The position numbers and the translations under genes were made by a program. From Nocardia tengchongensis (lineage in GTDB: Bacteria > Actinomycetota > Actinomycetes > Mycobacteriales > Mycobacteriaceae): a stretch of 64,000 nucleotides of DNA. Within the stretch, counting starts at the first letter, position 1. The number at the start of each line of letters is the position of its first letter. The notes below the pieces were generated by a model, which saw only the letters and a list, made by a program, of their open reading frames with translations, did not search any database and had not been told where the DNA came from. The DNA lies in contig NZ_CP074371.1 of the NCBI RefSeq assembly GCF_018362975.1, forward strand, positions 2,976,001 through 3,040,000, written 5' to 3'. Positions 1-8,592 of this stretch are shown here, piece after piece.

Positions 1-820
1 TGTGCACACCGGCGGCGACGAGCTTGCGGGCGTATGCCTCGCCCTCGTCTCGGAGGACGTCGTTCTCGGCGACGAGTAGGAATGTCTCGGGCAGGCCGGT
101 CAGGTCCTCGAGGTGGGCGCGCAGCGGCGAGGCGGTGATTTCACCGCGCTTGTCCAGTTCAGGTAGATAGGCATCCCAGAACCAGGCCATGGCTTTGGCG
201 GTGAGGTTCGGGCCTTCGGCGAACAGGTGATAGCTCTCGGTGTCCTGGCCGGCGTCGGTGACCGGGTAGTACAGGGACTGGTGGATGAAGGTCACGTCGC
301 CACGCTGTTTGGCGAGAATGGTCACGGCGGTAGCCATATTGCCGCCGACTGAGTCTCCGGCCACCGCTAACCGGGATGCGCTCAGGCCGTGCTCGGCACC
401 GTGCTCGGTAATCCAGCGAGCGGTGGCATACGCCTGCTCGATGGCGATCGGGTAGCGCGCCTCGGGTGAGCGGTCGTATTCGACAAACACGACCGCGGCG
501 TTTACGCCGATTGCCAACTCGCGGACGAGCCGGTCGTGGGTGTGCGCGTCACCGAGTATCCAGCCGCCGCCATGGATATAAAGAATTGTCGGCAAGGGTT
601 TTTCAGCACCGATGGGTCTGACGATGCGAACCCGGACCTCGCCCGCTTCGGTGGGAAGAGTGATCCACTGCTCGTCTATCGGCGATTTCTCGATGGGTGC
701 GGCCTGGATCTTGTCGAGCACTCTCCGTGCGCCGTCGGGGCCGAGTTCGTATAGGAATGGGGGCTGAGCGGCGGCATCGGCGAACTGACGCGCCGCGGGT
801 TCGAGGATCGGTTCGTTCAT
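1..820 (-). CDS. HSL-family alpha/beta hydrolase (esterase/lipase), 3' end outside window
   Basis: Probable carboxylesterase of the hormone-sensitive lipase family, hydrolysing esters through a Ser-Asp-His triad. The 273 codons present start at an ATG (820). Residues 83-87 are the oxyanion-hole motif HGGGW, residues 155-160 are GDSVGG with Ser157 as nucleophile, and Asp254 in ENDVLRDEG is the likely acidic triad residue. The catalytic His and C-terminus lie beyond the window start. There is no signal peptide, so it is probably cytoplasmic. It lies 89 bp downstream of the truncated ECF41 sigma gene on the same strand. A weak ECF41-like box (853-880) lies 32 bp upstream of the ATG. The family call is firm; the substrate is unknown. 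Confidence 0.85.
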   Translation of the reverse strand, partial: MNEPILEPAARQFADAAAQPPFLYELGPDGARRVLDKIQAAPIEKSPIDEQWITLPTEAGEVRVRIVRPIGAEKPLPTILYIHGGGWILGDAHTHDRLVRELAIGVNAAVVFVEYDRSPEARYPIAIEQAYATARWITEHGAEHGLSASRLAVAGDSVGGNMATAVTILAKQRGDVTFIHQSLYYPVTDAGQDTESYHLFAEGPNLTAKAMAWFWDAYLPELDKRGEITASPLRAHLEDLTGLPETFLLVAENDVLRDEGEAYARKLVAAGVH

Positions 821-852
821 TGCATCGCCTTCTGTGATGGCATGTGATCAAG

Positions 853-880
853 GACCCGGATGCGGTGTGCATTCGTGACG
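853..880 (-). promoter_or_regulatory. Weak ECF41-like promoter upstream of the esterase
   Basis: Reading the minus strand, CGTCACG (880-874) is followed after 17 bases by GGTC (856-853). The six better copies in the window have a 16-base spacer, so this is the weakest of the set. It lies in the gap between the truncated sigma gene and the esterase ATG at 820, oriented toward the esterase. Confidence 0.35.
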
Positions 881-909
881 AGTGCGCTTGAAATAACTTG
901 TCCCGCTGG

Positions 910-1632
910 CTATCCGGTCGATACTGCGGTCTCCGTGTGGGAGACCTTGGTATGTCGTTCACGAATGGACGCCGATTTGGCGTCCTCGGTGAGCAGACGT
1001 TCCAGAGGGACTACCTCTCCGCATCTAGCGGCGGAGAGGAACACCTTCATCAGTTGGTCGCAAGCCACCCGCTGTACCGGTAGCTGCTTCGGCTTTTCCA
1101 GGTGTGCACGAGCTCGTCGCGCCAGTTGCCGGGCGCCGGCTTCGCTGATTCCGAGACGCTCGGCAATCTCGCGAAACGGATAGTCGAAGGCTTCGCGCAG
1201 GACGAAGACCGCGCGTTCGGTCGGCGACAACCGTTGCAGGAGAAGTACAACCGCGCGTTCGAGCTCCGCGGACCGTTCGCTGAGCAGTGAAGGGTCCTCG
1301 GCGGTAACCGCCTGCCCCGGAAGCCAGTGATCGACCGGTATTTCGCGGCGGGCACGAGCCGAGCCAGCGGCGTTCAGGGACACGCGCGTGGTGATCGTCA
1401 CCAGGAAGGCCACCCGGTCCCGGACCTGCGAGCGGTCGGCGCTCTGCCAGCGCAGCCAGACATCCTGTACGACATCCTCGGCGTCGGCCACCCGTCCCAG
1501 CATGCGATAGGCGATGCCGAACAGGCGTGGGCGCAGCCCGTGGAAGTCCGCTGCCGATCCGATGGCTGCACATGCTGGTTCAGGCTGGATGTCAGGTCCG
1601 GGAATGACGGTCGTGATGCTCGTCGGGCGCAT
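910..1632 (-). CDS. ECF41-type (SigJ-like) sigma factor with truncated C-terminal domain
   Basis: ECF sigma factor of the ECF41 group, which directs RNA polymerase to dedicated promoters. The ATG at 1632 was chosen because GAAAGGA stands about 8 bases upstream; the protein is 240 aa. Sigma region 2 is about residues 33-93 (FGIAYRMLG, AEDVVQDVW) and region 4 about 124-182. The linker has WLPGQ (103-107) where ECF41 normally has WLPEP. The SnoaL-like C-terminal domain stops after about 50 residues (LERLLTEDA, then unrelated sequence), so the family's DGGGK and NPDKL motifs are missing. The full-length relative at 13782 has 307 aa. Nothing resembling the missing part is seen in the downstream DNA in other frames. 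In this family the C-terminal domain controls activity, so the truncation could make the factor unregulated or non-functional. Confidence 0.8.
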   Translation of the reverse strand: MRPTSITTVIPGPDIQPEPACAAIGSAADFHGLRPRLFGIAYRMLGRVADAEDVVQDVWLRWQSADRSQVRDRVAFLVTITTRVSLNAAGSARARREIPVDHWLPGQAVTAEDPSLLSERSAELERAVVLLLQRLSPTERAVFVLREAFDYPFREIAERLGISEAGARQLARRARAHLEKPKQLPVQRVACDQLMKVFLSAARCGEVVPLERLLTEDAKSASIRERHTKVSHTETAVSTG

Positions 1633-1985
1633 GGGATCGTCCTTTCGTGGTGACCTCGATCGCCCCTCTGGTCCGGCGATCGACCGCACGGCTGCTGATA
1701 ACCGTGAATCCACCGTCGCTCGCCGTGACTGCCGATCGCGCCCTTGAGATCCCGGGCGAACCCCCGGGCCGGGGAGGCCAGGGGCACGTGTCTGCGGTGC
1801 CCCCCGGGTCTCCCAGAGGCACGGGGGTACGGACCCTGTGCTGCCCTGGGCCAGTGGTTATGCGCGGACGGTATGCCTACTCGGATGGAGGTCGCCTTGG
1901 GCGGATCGTCGGATCGTCGTCAGGTAGTGGGAAGATGTGCTGGCCCCTTGCGGATTGGGGACTCGACCTTCTTGCGGTGGTGGTG
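1633..1985. other. Intergenic region between divergent ECF41-like and LAL genes
   Basis: This 353-base divergent gap must hold the promoters of both the truncated sigma gene (minus) and the LAL regulator (plus). The LAL frame is open back to about 1647, but its translation there is Gly/Pro/Arg-rich and unlike LAL N-termini. No ECF41-type box or convincing sigma-70 -10/-35 pair was found. Confidence 0.4.
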
Positions 1986-4736
1986 ATGTCGGATAGCGAT
2001 CGGGTGGGTACGCTGCGCGGCAGACGCAACGAATGCGCACCGCTGGACAGGTTGCTCGCCGACGTGCGTTCAGGGTCGAGCCGAGTGCTTGTGCTGCGCG
2101 GCGAGGCGGGTATCGGCAAAACGGCGCTGATCGAATACCTGGTGGGGAACGCGGCGGACTGCCAGATCACGCGCGCTGCCGGTGTCGAGTCTCAGATGGA
2201 GTTGGCTTTCGCCGGTCTGCATCAGCTGTGCGCGCCGTTCATGGACCATCTCGATCGCCTACCGCCGCCGCAACGCGAAGCATTGTCGGTTGCCTTCGGA
2301 TTGAGTTCTGGCGGCGTCCCTGATCGGTTTCTTGTCGGGCTGGCGGTGCTCAGCCTGCTGGCCGAGGCCGCCGAAACACAGCCACTATTGTGCGTCGTCG
2401 ACGACACACAGTGGCTCGATCGGGTGTCCGCGCAGACCTTGGCCTTCGTCGCACGCCGGGTACTGGCCGAGAGGGTCGCGTTCGTTTTTGCCGAACGCAC
2501 CCCCGTGGCTGATCCGGAGCGAGATCCACTCACCGGTTTGCCGGAACTCCAGCTACGGGGTTTACCGGACAAAGACGCTCGTGCACTGCTGGTATCCGCC
2601 ATTCCAGGACGGGTCGATTCGGATGTCATCGACCGGATCGTGGCCGAGGCTCGCGGTAACCCGCTGGCTTTGCTGGAATTGCCGCAGGGACTGACCAGCG
2701 CCCAACTCGCGGGCGGGTATGCGCGGCCGGACCTGCGACCTGTGGTGACCCAGATCGAGCACAGCTTCCTACAGCGCATCGAGGCGCTCTCGACCGCCGC
2801 GCGCCGCGTGCTGCTCACCGCCGCGGCCGAACCCTTGGGAGATATGGCGTTGCTGCGACGGGCCGTCGAACGGCTCGATCTCGGCGCGGACGCCATGGCG
2901 GCCGCGGAGAAGACCGGCTTGATCGAATTCGAGGCGCAGGTTCGATTTCGGCATCCCCTGGTCCGTTCGGCGGCCTATCGTGCCGCGGATCCAGGGGACC
3001 GCCGCGCGGCACATCGTGCGCTGGCCGAGGAGACGGATCCCGCCCTCGACCCGGACCGGCGCGCATGGCATCGGGCAAGTGCCACAGTCGAGCCCGATGA
3101 GCAGGTGGCTGCCGAGCTCGAACGTTCGGCGGTTCGCGCCCGGGCTCGCGGGGGCGTCGCCGCGGCTGCCGCGTTCCTGCGTCGCGCGACCGGACTGACG
3201 CCGGATCCGGGCAGGCGCGGCGCGAGGGCGGTGTCGGCGGCGCAGTTCGCGTTCGAAGCGGGCAGCCCGGAAGCTGCTCTGGAGCTGCTCGCCGCGGCGG
3301 AGATGGGACCGCTGGATGCTTTTCAGCGGGCACGGCTGGCGCGCTTACGCGCCCAGATCGTCTTCGCGCGCCGACGCGGCGGCGACGCGTTGCCGTTGTT
3401 GCTCGACGCGGCTCACCGGATGCAGGTCCCGTCGCCTGAGCAAGCGCGCGAGACCTATCTGGAAGCGATCGGCTCGGCGGTGTTCGCGGGCAGACTGAAC
3501 GGTCCCGACGGGGTACGCCCCGTAGCGGAACTCGCCCGTGCCGCGCTGCCCGCGTCGGGGGCCAGGGCAGTCGATGTCCTGCTCAACGGGCTCGCGGCGC
3601 GTTTCGCCGACGGATACGTCGTGGGCGCGGAGCCGATGCGGCGCGCGCTGCGGGCGTTCAGGGACGGGACTGCTGACGACGACATCATGCGCTGGCTGTG
3701 GTTGACCGGGCCCGCTGCCGCCGATCTGTGGGACGACGAGGCGTGGCACGAACTGACCGCACAGGCGGTTCGAACCGCAAGGGAGGCAGGAGCTCTCAAC
3801 TTCCTGCCCTTGGCCCTGACCTACCATGCGGCGGTGCATGTGCACGCGGGTGAGTTCGATATGGCTTCCACACTGGTGCAGGAGGCCGAGGCGCTCACCG
3901 CGGTGACGGGCAACTCACCGCTCGGCTACACCGCGCTGCTGCTCGACGCCTGGCGTGGTGCTGACCCGCGGGCCTCGGTGGCGATCGCGGCGAGGCTCGG
4001 ACAGGCCGCCGATTGGGGCGAGGGCCGAGCGATCGGCACGGGCAGTTATCTGCTCTCGGTGCTGCACAACGGCCAGGGCCAGTACCAGGCCGCTCTGGAC
4101 AGCGCCGGAAAGGCTTGCGAGCACGATGATCTGGCAGCTGTCGGACATGCGCTCGCCGAGCTGGTGGAAGCCGGGGTGCGGGCCGAAGATCGGGTGCAGG
4201 CCCAGGCAGCATTGCGTCGGCTCGAACGTCGCGCGCACGCCAGTGGCACCGACTGGGCTCTCGGAATGTTGGCGCGATCACGCGCGCTGCTCAGTGCGGG
4301 AGAGGATGCCGAAAGGTCGTATCGCGAAGCCCTGGAACGACTCTCGCGCACCCGGATCGCCGTTTATCGCGCTCGCACCCACCTGGTGTACGGGGAGTGG
4401 CTGCGGCGGGAGAATCGGCGTTCCGATGCGCGTGAGCAGCTGCGCACCGCCTATGACATGTTGCATCGGTTCGGTGCCGACGGCTTCGCCGAACGGGCCC
4501 GGCGCGAATTGCTGGCTGCGGGCGAATCGGTCCGCCGACGTGACGCCGAGGCCAGCGACGTCCTGTCGGCGCAGGAGGTTCAGATCGCCCGGCTCGCCGG
4601 CGCGGGTCTGACCAACTCCGAGATCGGTGCGGAGCTGTTCATCAGTCCGCGCACGGTGGAGTGGCATCTTCGCAAAGTGTTCGCGAAGCTGAACCTCACC
4701 TCGCGAAAAGAGCTGCGCCAGGCCCTGAACAAGTGA
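1986..4736 (+). CDS. LAL-type LuxR-family transcriptional regulator with AAA-like ATPase
   Basis: Large ATP-binding regulator of the LuxR family (MalT/LAL type), 916 aa. Walker A GEAGIGKT is at residues 39-46 and Walker B LLCVVDD at 134-140, followed by a long helical TPR-like middle and a C-terminal LuxR helix-turn-helix (LTNSEIGAELFISPRTVEWHLRKVFAKL, near residues 870-900). Such proteins activate operons when an inducer and ATP are bound. The ATG at 1986 was chosen because family homology begins at RGRRNECAPLD; the open frame continues upstream, and GTG codons directly before the ATG are alternatives. It points toward the SDR gene and shares a hairpin with it. The gene at 5645 encodes a paralogue of the same architecture. 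The ligand is unknown. Confidence 0.85.
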   Translation: MSDSDRVGTLRGRRNECAPLDRLLADVRSGSSRVLVLRGEAGIGKTALIEYLVGNAADCQITRAAGVESQMELAFAGLHQLCAPFMDHLDRLPPPQREALSVAFGLSSGGVPDRFLVGLAVLSLLAEAAETQPLLCVVDDTQWLDRVSAQTLAFVARRVLAERVAFVFAERTPVADPERDPLTGLPELQLRGLPDKDARALLVSAIPGRVDSDVIDRIVAEARGNPLALLELPQGLTSAQLAGGYARPDLRPVVTQIEHSFLQRIEALSTAARRVLLTAAAEPLGDMALLRRAVERLDLGADAMAAAEKTGLIEFEAQVRFRHPLVRSAAYRAADPGDRRAAHRALAEETDPALDPDRRAWHRASATVEPDEQVAAELERSAVRARARGGVAAAAAFLRRATGLTPDPGRRGARAVSAAQFAFEAGSPEAALELLAAAEMGPLDAFQRARLARLRAQIVFARRRGGDALPLLLDAAHRMQVPSPEQARETYLEAIGSAVFAGRLNGPDGVRPVAELARAALPASGARAVDVLLNGLAARFADGYVVGAEPMRRALRAFRDGTADDDIMRWLWLTGPAAADLWDDEAWHELTAQAVRTAREAGALNFLPLALTYHAAVHVHAGEFDMASTLVQEAEALTAVTGNSPLGYTALLLDAWRGADPRASVAIAARLGQAADWGEGRAIGTGSYLLSVLHNGQGQYQAALDSAGKACEHDDLAAVGHALAELVEAGVRAEDRVQAQAALRRLERRAHASGTDWALGMLARSRALLSAGEDAERSYREALERLSRTRIAVYRARTHLVYGEWLRRENRRSDAREQLRTAYDMLHRFGADGFAERARRELLAAGESVRRRDAEASDVLSAQEVQIARLAGAGLTNSEIGAELFISPRTVEWHLRKVFAKLNLTSRKELRQALNK

Positions 4737-4742
4737 GTTCGA

Positions 4743-4769
4743 CAGGTGGTCAACAAGTTTGGCCACCTG
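4743..4769. terminator. Hairpin between convergent LAL and SDR genes
   Basis: Seven-base arms CAGGTGG (4743-4749) and CCACCTG (4763-4769) flank a 13-base loop. It lies 7 bases past the LAL stop codon, and its right arm overlaps the 3' end of the SDR gene. There is no T-tract. It could end transcription in both directions, but the short stem makes this tentative. Confidence 0.4.
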
Positions 4770-5514
4770 CTCGGATCACCATCTCATTGACGGCCACATG
4801 CCGCTCCCGCGTGACGATGTAGGCGATCGCGTCGGCCACATCAGCGGGCCGCAAAGCCGTCATCGGGTCCACGACCGGGCGCTTCACGTCCCGCTTCGTG
4901 CCGTGGGCGTCTCGCTCGGTCGCGTCGACAGTGCCCGGCGCCACCACGCTGACCCGTACGCGGTCCGAAAGCAGCTCCTGCCGAAGCGATTCGGTGAAGC
5001 CGTTGAGACCGAACCTCGTGAGGCTGTAGACGCTGCCGATCGGCCGTGCGATCCGCCCGGCCAGCGAACCGACGTTGATCAGGTCCGACACCATTCGCGG
5101 CGAGGTGGCGGCTGCGTCGATCAGATAGGGGAGGGCAGCGTGCGTGATGTGTACCAACGCCGAGACATTGAGCGAGATCATCCGGTCCCATTCCTCGATG
5201 GGGGTGTGCAGCGCGGTGTCGAGCACCATGAGGCCGGCGCTGTTGACCACGACATCCAATCGCCCGAACCGGTCGTGCGCGTCCTCCACCGCTTGGTAGG
5301 CCAGCGCGGGTTCGGTGATGTCGGTCGCGACCGCGATGGCTTGGCTGCCCGCAGTGGTCAGCTCGCCCGCGAGGCGGTCCAGCCGTTCGCCGCGGCGGGC
5401 GAGCAGGGCGATCGCCGCGCCCTCCCGGGCCAGACGACGTGCGGTCGCCGCTCCGATGCCGCTACTGGCACCGGTCACGAGTGCGACGGCGCCGTGCAAA
5501 GGACGATCTGACAT
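4750..5514 (-). CDS. Short-chain dehydrogenase/reductase (SDR) with YxxxR in place of YxxxK
   Basis: Classical SDR, 254 aa, predicted NAD(P)-dependent oxidoreductase of the cytoplasm. The ATG at 5514 was chosen for the GTGAGG Shine-Dalgarno upstream; the reading frame is open further upstream without SDR similarity. Visible motifs are the Rossmann TGASSGIG (14-21), NSAG (91-94), Asn116 and Ser150. The active-site tetrad is odd: Tyr163 is followed four residues on by Arg167 (YSLTR, codon AGG) where nearly all SDRs have Lys. That residue normally lowers the Tyr pKa and binds the nicotinamide ribose, so activity may be reduced or altered. The gene lies between two LAL regulators and has a 22-bp palindrome about 50 bases before its start. 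Confidence 0.85.
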   Translation of the reverse strand: MSDRPLHGAVALVTGASSGIGAATARRLAREGAAIALLARRGERLDRLAGELTTAGSQAIAVATDITEPALAYQAVEDAHDRFGRLDVVVNSAGLMVLDTALHTPIEEWDRMISLNVSALVHITHAALPYLIDAAATSPRMVSDLINVGSLAGRIARPIGSVYSLTRFGLNGFTESLRQELLSDRVRVSVVAPGTVDATERDAHGTKRDVKRPVVDPMTALRPADVADAIAYIVTRERHVAVNEMVIRAGGQTC

Positions 5515-5562
5515 AACTGCCTCACTTCCACGATTCCAGGACGGTCGGCATACAGCGCCGAC

Positions 5563-5584
5563 CCGGTCAGACTCGTCTGACCGG
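5563..5584. promoter_or_regulatory. Palindromic operator candidate upstream of the SDR gene
   Basis: Perfect inverted repeat with 9-base arms CCGGTCAGA and TCTGACCGG around CTCG. It lies 49-70 bases upstream of the SDR ATG (5514), where a dimeric regulator would act. It is separate from the stronger hairpin at 5607-5632 that belongs to the end of the upstream gene. Confidence 0.45.
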
Positions 5585-5606
5585 TACCCCGGTGGCACCC
5601 GGGACA

Positions 5607-5632
5607 GTCCCTGGTCTCGGAAGACCAGGGAC
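5607..5632 (-). terminator. Hairpin after the second LAL gene
   Basis: Perfect 11-bp stem (GTCCCTGGTCT with AGACCAGGGAC) and a CGGA loop, 12 bases beyond the LAL stop codon on the minus strand. It lacks a T-tract, like the other long-stem hairpins in this window. It likely separates LAL transcription from the downstream SDR gene. Confidence 0.6.
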
Positions 5633-5644
5633 CGGCGCGGGCGG

Positions 5645-8350
5645 CTATTCGGCGTGCGGCAGGGCGTCGCGGAGCTGGCGGCGCGAGGTGATGGAGAGCT
5701 TGGTGAAAATCTTGCGTAGATGCCACTCCACCGTCCGTGGACTGAGGAACAGCCGCGCACCCACTTCGGGATTCGACAGGCCCTCTCCGACGAGTAGCGC
5801 GATCTGTCTCTCCTGCGGCGTCAGGTCGTTCTCGGTGGTCTCGACCGTGCGTTTGCGAATCTTCTCGCCACTGGCGAGCAGTTCACGCCGGGCGCGTTCG
5901 GCAAAGGCCGCCATGCCGATCGTCACGAACATGTCGTAGGCCGTGCGTAACTCGCGGCGCGCGTCGACACGGCGGGATTGCCTGCGCAGCCATTCGCCGT
6001 AGAGCAGATGGGCCCGTGCTAGCTCCGGACGCATCAAGGTGTGTTGCAGCCGTTCGATCGATTCTCGGTAGAGATCGTCAGCGGCCTCGTCGGCGAGCAA
6101 TGCCCGACAGCGCGCGAGAATGCCGTGCGACCAATCGGTATCGCCGGCCTCCGCGGCCGCCACCAAGTGGTCGAGCGCCTCGTGCGCGGCCGTGTCGTCT
6201 CCGACTCGTACCGCAGCCTCGATGAGTTCGGGCAGTACCCACACCGAGACGACCAACTGGGCGATGCGGGTGCTGGCCCGCGCCGCCGAGAGTGCCTCCT
6301 CGTAGCGGGCCAGTCCGTTGTAGAGGACCGCGGCCGCCCAGTGCGCGGTGGTGACGCCGGTCAATTGACCATCGGCGCTGGCTTGTTCGATCGTGGCGGC
6401 GATGATCGCCGCGGCCTCGTCCTCTTTGCCCTGCATCGCGGTCAGGATCAAGGTGGTGTACGGCGCGAGCGGTATGCCGGTGGCGGCGGCGAGGCCCTCG
6501 GATTCGGCGACGATCCCGGCCGCTGCGGTGAAATCTCCGATCAGTGAGGTCGCCGCCCCCAACGAGGCGAGGTAGATGGGGAGTTCGGTCAGGATGCCCG
6601 CTGCGCGTACCACCTCGGCCGCCCGCGAATACGTCTCGATCATGATCTGTTCGCTCCAGACCGCCGGGCTCAATCCACATGCGGCCCAACCCCATCCGAG
6701 CACGTCGGGCACAGGAAGATCCACGAGTGCGTCCATCGCCTGGCGCAGGGTGGTGATGGCGGTGTCGAGACCTTCGGTGACGAGTAATGCGCAGGCCTCC
6801 AGAACCAGGTCGATAGGGCGCGGATTGCCCTGTGGCGGTGGAAGTTCGCGAATCGTCTCCGAGATCGTCACCAGATTCTCGGCATCCGCGGCACCCCACG
6901 CCGCCGCGCCCCAGGCGAGAAGATACGTCTCACGAGCGAGATCCATATCGAAGGATTCCAGCCGCTGAGCCGCAGCCAGCAAGATCGGCGGTGCCTCATT
7001 GTTGAACCCGGCGGCCTGTGCGATGCGGCCGCGCACCAATTGGGTGCGGGCACGCAGCAATTCGCTGTCGGCATCGAGGTCGGCGATGTCGACGTAGCGC
7101 CGTGCGGCGGCTGGGTCACCCGCCCGGACACTGGCATCTGCGGCCGCCACCGCACGCTCGGCGCGCCGTACGGGATCGATCGTCAGGGCCACCGAACGTT
7201 GCAGGAATGCCGCAGCCGCAGCCATGCCACCACGGGCCTGCGCGCGCCCGGCGGATCGTTCCAACTCAGCGGCGACCGTCTCATCCGGTCCGGCAGCCGC
7301 CGAGGCCAGATGCCAGGCTCGCCGATCCGGATCAGTCCGGGCATCGGTGACCTCCGCGAGCGCGAGATGCACGGCCCGCCGGTCTGCGTCCTCGGCATTC
7401 CTGTAGACGGCGGACCGGACCAGTGGGTGCCGGAAGGTGACACGGACATCGAACGACACCAGCTGGTCGGTCTCGTCGTCGAGAGCGGTTCCCGGTGTGA
7501 CTCCGAGCTTTTCGGCGGCGCCCCACACCAAGGCGGGATCGCCGATCGGTTCGGCCGCAGCGACCAGCAGTAGCAGCTGACTCTGCCTGGGCAGCACCGC
7601 AATCCGGTCCAGGAAACTGTGCTCGATGCGGGTGGGCAGCGTATCGGTCTGCAGCAGGCCGTACCCGCCCGCCAGCTGGGTGACCGTGCGCTCGCGCGGC
7701 AATTCCAGCAGGGCGAGCGGATTGCCCTTCGCCTCGGCCACGATCCGGTCGCGGATAGGGGGATCCAGCCGGGCGTGGGTCGTCGACTCCAGTAGCGCCA
7801 GGGCATCGGCCTTGTGCAGACCAGCGACCTCCAACTCCGGTAGACCGAGCAGGTGTTGAGTCCGGACCCGGGCGCCGAACACCAGCGCGACCGACTCCGC
7901 GAGCAACCGGCGAGCCACAAAACCGAGGACCTGCGCCGAGGCCTGATCCATCCACTGCGCGTCGTCGACCAGGCAGAGCACCGGTCCGCTCTCCGACGCA
8001 TCCGAGAGCAGACTCAGCACCGCGAGCCCGACCAGGAACAATTGCGGCGGGTTGCCAGTACGCATCCCGAAGACAGTCTCGACCGCAGCACGTTGCGGCG
8101 CGGGCAACACCGGCAATCGATCCAACAGCGGGACGCACAGCTGATGCAGTGTGGCGAACGGCAACTCCATCTCGGATTCCACCCCGACCGCGCGCATCGT
8201 ACGCAGCCCGGCCCCGGCGTCCTCGAGATAATCCAGCAACGCGGATTTACCGACTCCGGGTGCACCGTGAACGACAAGAACACGACTCTCGCCGGAACGG
8301 ACCGCGGTGATCAATTGATCGAGGGTCGCGCACTCCGGTGCCCTGCCCAT
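5645..8350 (-). CDS. LAL-type LuxR-family transcriptional regulator with AAA-like ATPase
   Basis: Second LAL regulator, 901 aa from the ATG at 8350. The architecture matches the protein encoded at 1986. Walker A GAPGVGKS is at residues 29-36 and Walker B VLCLVDD at 124-130, followed by a long helical-repeat middle and a C-terminal LuxR helix-turn-helix (LSNPEVGARLFLSPRTVEWHLRKIF). The start was chosen where family homology begins (GRAPECATLDQL); the frame continues upstream to 8524, but that sequence is not LAL-like. It is divergent from the ferritin-like gene at 8593 and lies upstream of the SDR gene in the same direction. It probably activates nearby metabolic genes, but its inducer and targets cannot be read from the sequence. 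Confidence 0.85.
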   Translation of the reverse strand: MGRAPECATLDQLITAVRSGESRVLVVHGAPGVGKSALLDYLEDAGAGLRTMRAVGVESEMELPFATLHQLCVPLLDRLPVLPAPQRAAVETVFGMRTGNPPQLFLVGLAVLSLLSDASESGPVLCLVDDAQWMDQASAQVLGFVARRLLAESVALVFGARVRTQHLLGLPELEVAGLHKADALALLESTTHARLDPPIRDRIVAEAKGNPLALLELPRERTVTQLAGGYGLLQTDTLPTRIEHSFLDRIAVLPRQSQLLLLVAAAEPIGDPALVWGAAEKLGVTPGTALDDETDQLVSFDVRVTFRHPLVRSAVYRNAEDADRRAVHLALAEVTDARTDPDRRAWHLASAAAGPDETVAAELERSAGRAQARGGMAAAAAFLQRSVALTIDPVRRAERAVAAADASVRAGDPAAARRYVDIADLDADSELLRARTQLVRGRIAQAAGFNNEAPPILLAAAQRLESFDMDLARETYLLAWGAAAWGAADAENLVTISETIRELPPPQGNPRPIDLVLEACALLVTEGLDTAITTLRQAMDALVDLPVPDVLGWGWAACGLSPAVWSEQIMIETYSRAAEVVRAAGILTELPIYLASLGAATSLIGDFTAAAGIVAESEGLAAATGIPLAPYTTLILTAMQGKEDEAAAIIAATIEQASADGQLTGVTTAHWAAAVLYNGLARYEEALSAARASTRIAQLVVSVWVLPELIEAAVRVGDDTAAHEALDHLVAAAEAGDTDWSHGILARCRALLADEAADDLYRESIERLQHTLMRPELARAHLLYGEWLRRQSRRVDARRELRTAYDMFVTIGMAAFAERARRELLASGEKIRKRTVETTENDLTPQERQIALLVGEGLSNPEVGARLFLSPRTVEWHLRKIFTKLSITSRRQLRDALPHAE

Positions 8351-8518
8351 CAGTCTCACTGGACTCCGAAACGCCACCCTGCCCCTACCTTCACCGGTCG
8401 ATCCGTGCTGGAAACTCCCAGCAAACACACGAAGGTCATCCTGTCCGGAAATATTCCGTTTTGAAAGTCCTGCGCTCAGGTCCGGACGGACGATCGGTGG
8501 ACACCGATCATCAACGCT

Positions 8519-8545
8519 CGTCACGAATCCGCGAGATGTCTTGTC
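8519..8545 (+). promoter_or_regulatory. ECF41-type promoter for the ferritin-like gene
   Basis: CGTCACG (8519-8525), 16 bases, TGTC (8542-8545), ending 47 bases before the ATG at 8593. The two elements and the spacing are identical to the boxes upstream of 11220 and of ltrA. From memory, published ECF41 promoters read about TGTCACA-N16-CGTC. Confidence 0.6.
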
Positions 8546-8592
8546 CTAGTTGCCGACAGACTCCGCCGACTTTGCCGAGACGAGGTTCCCGC

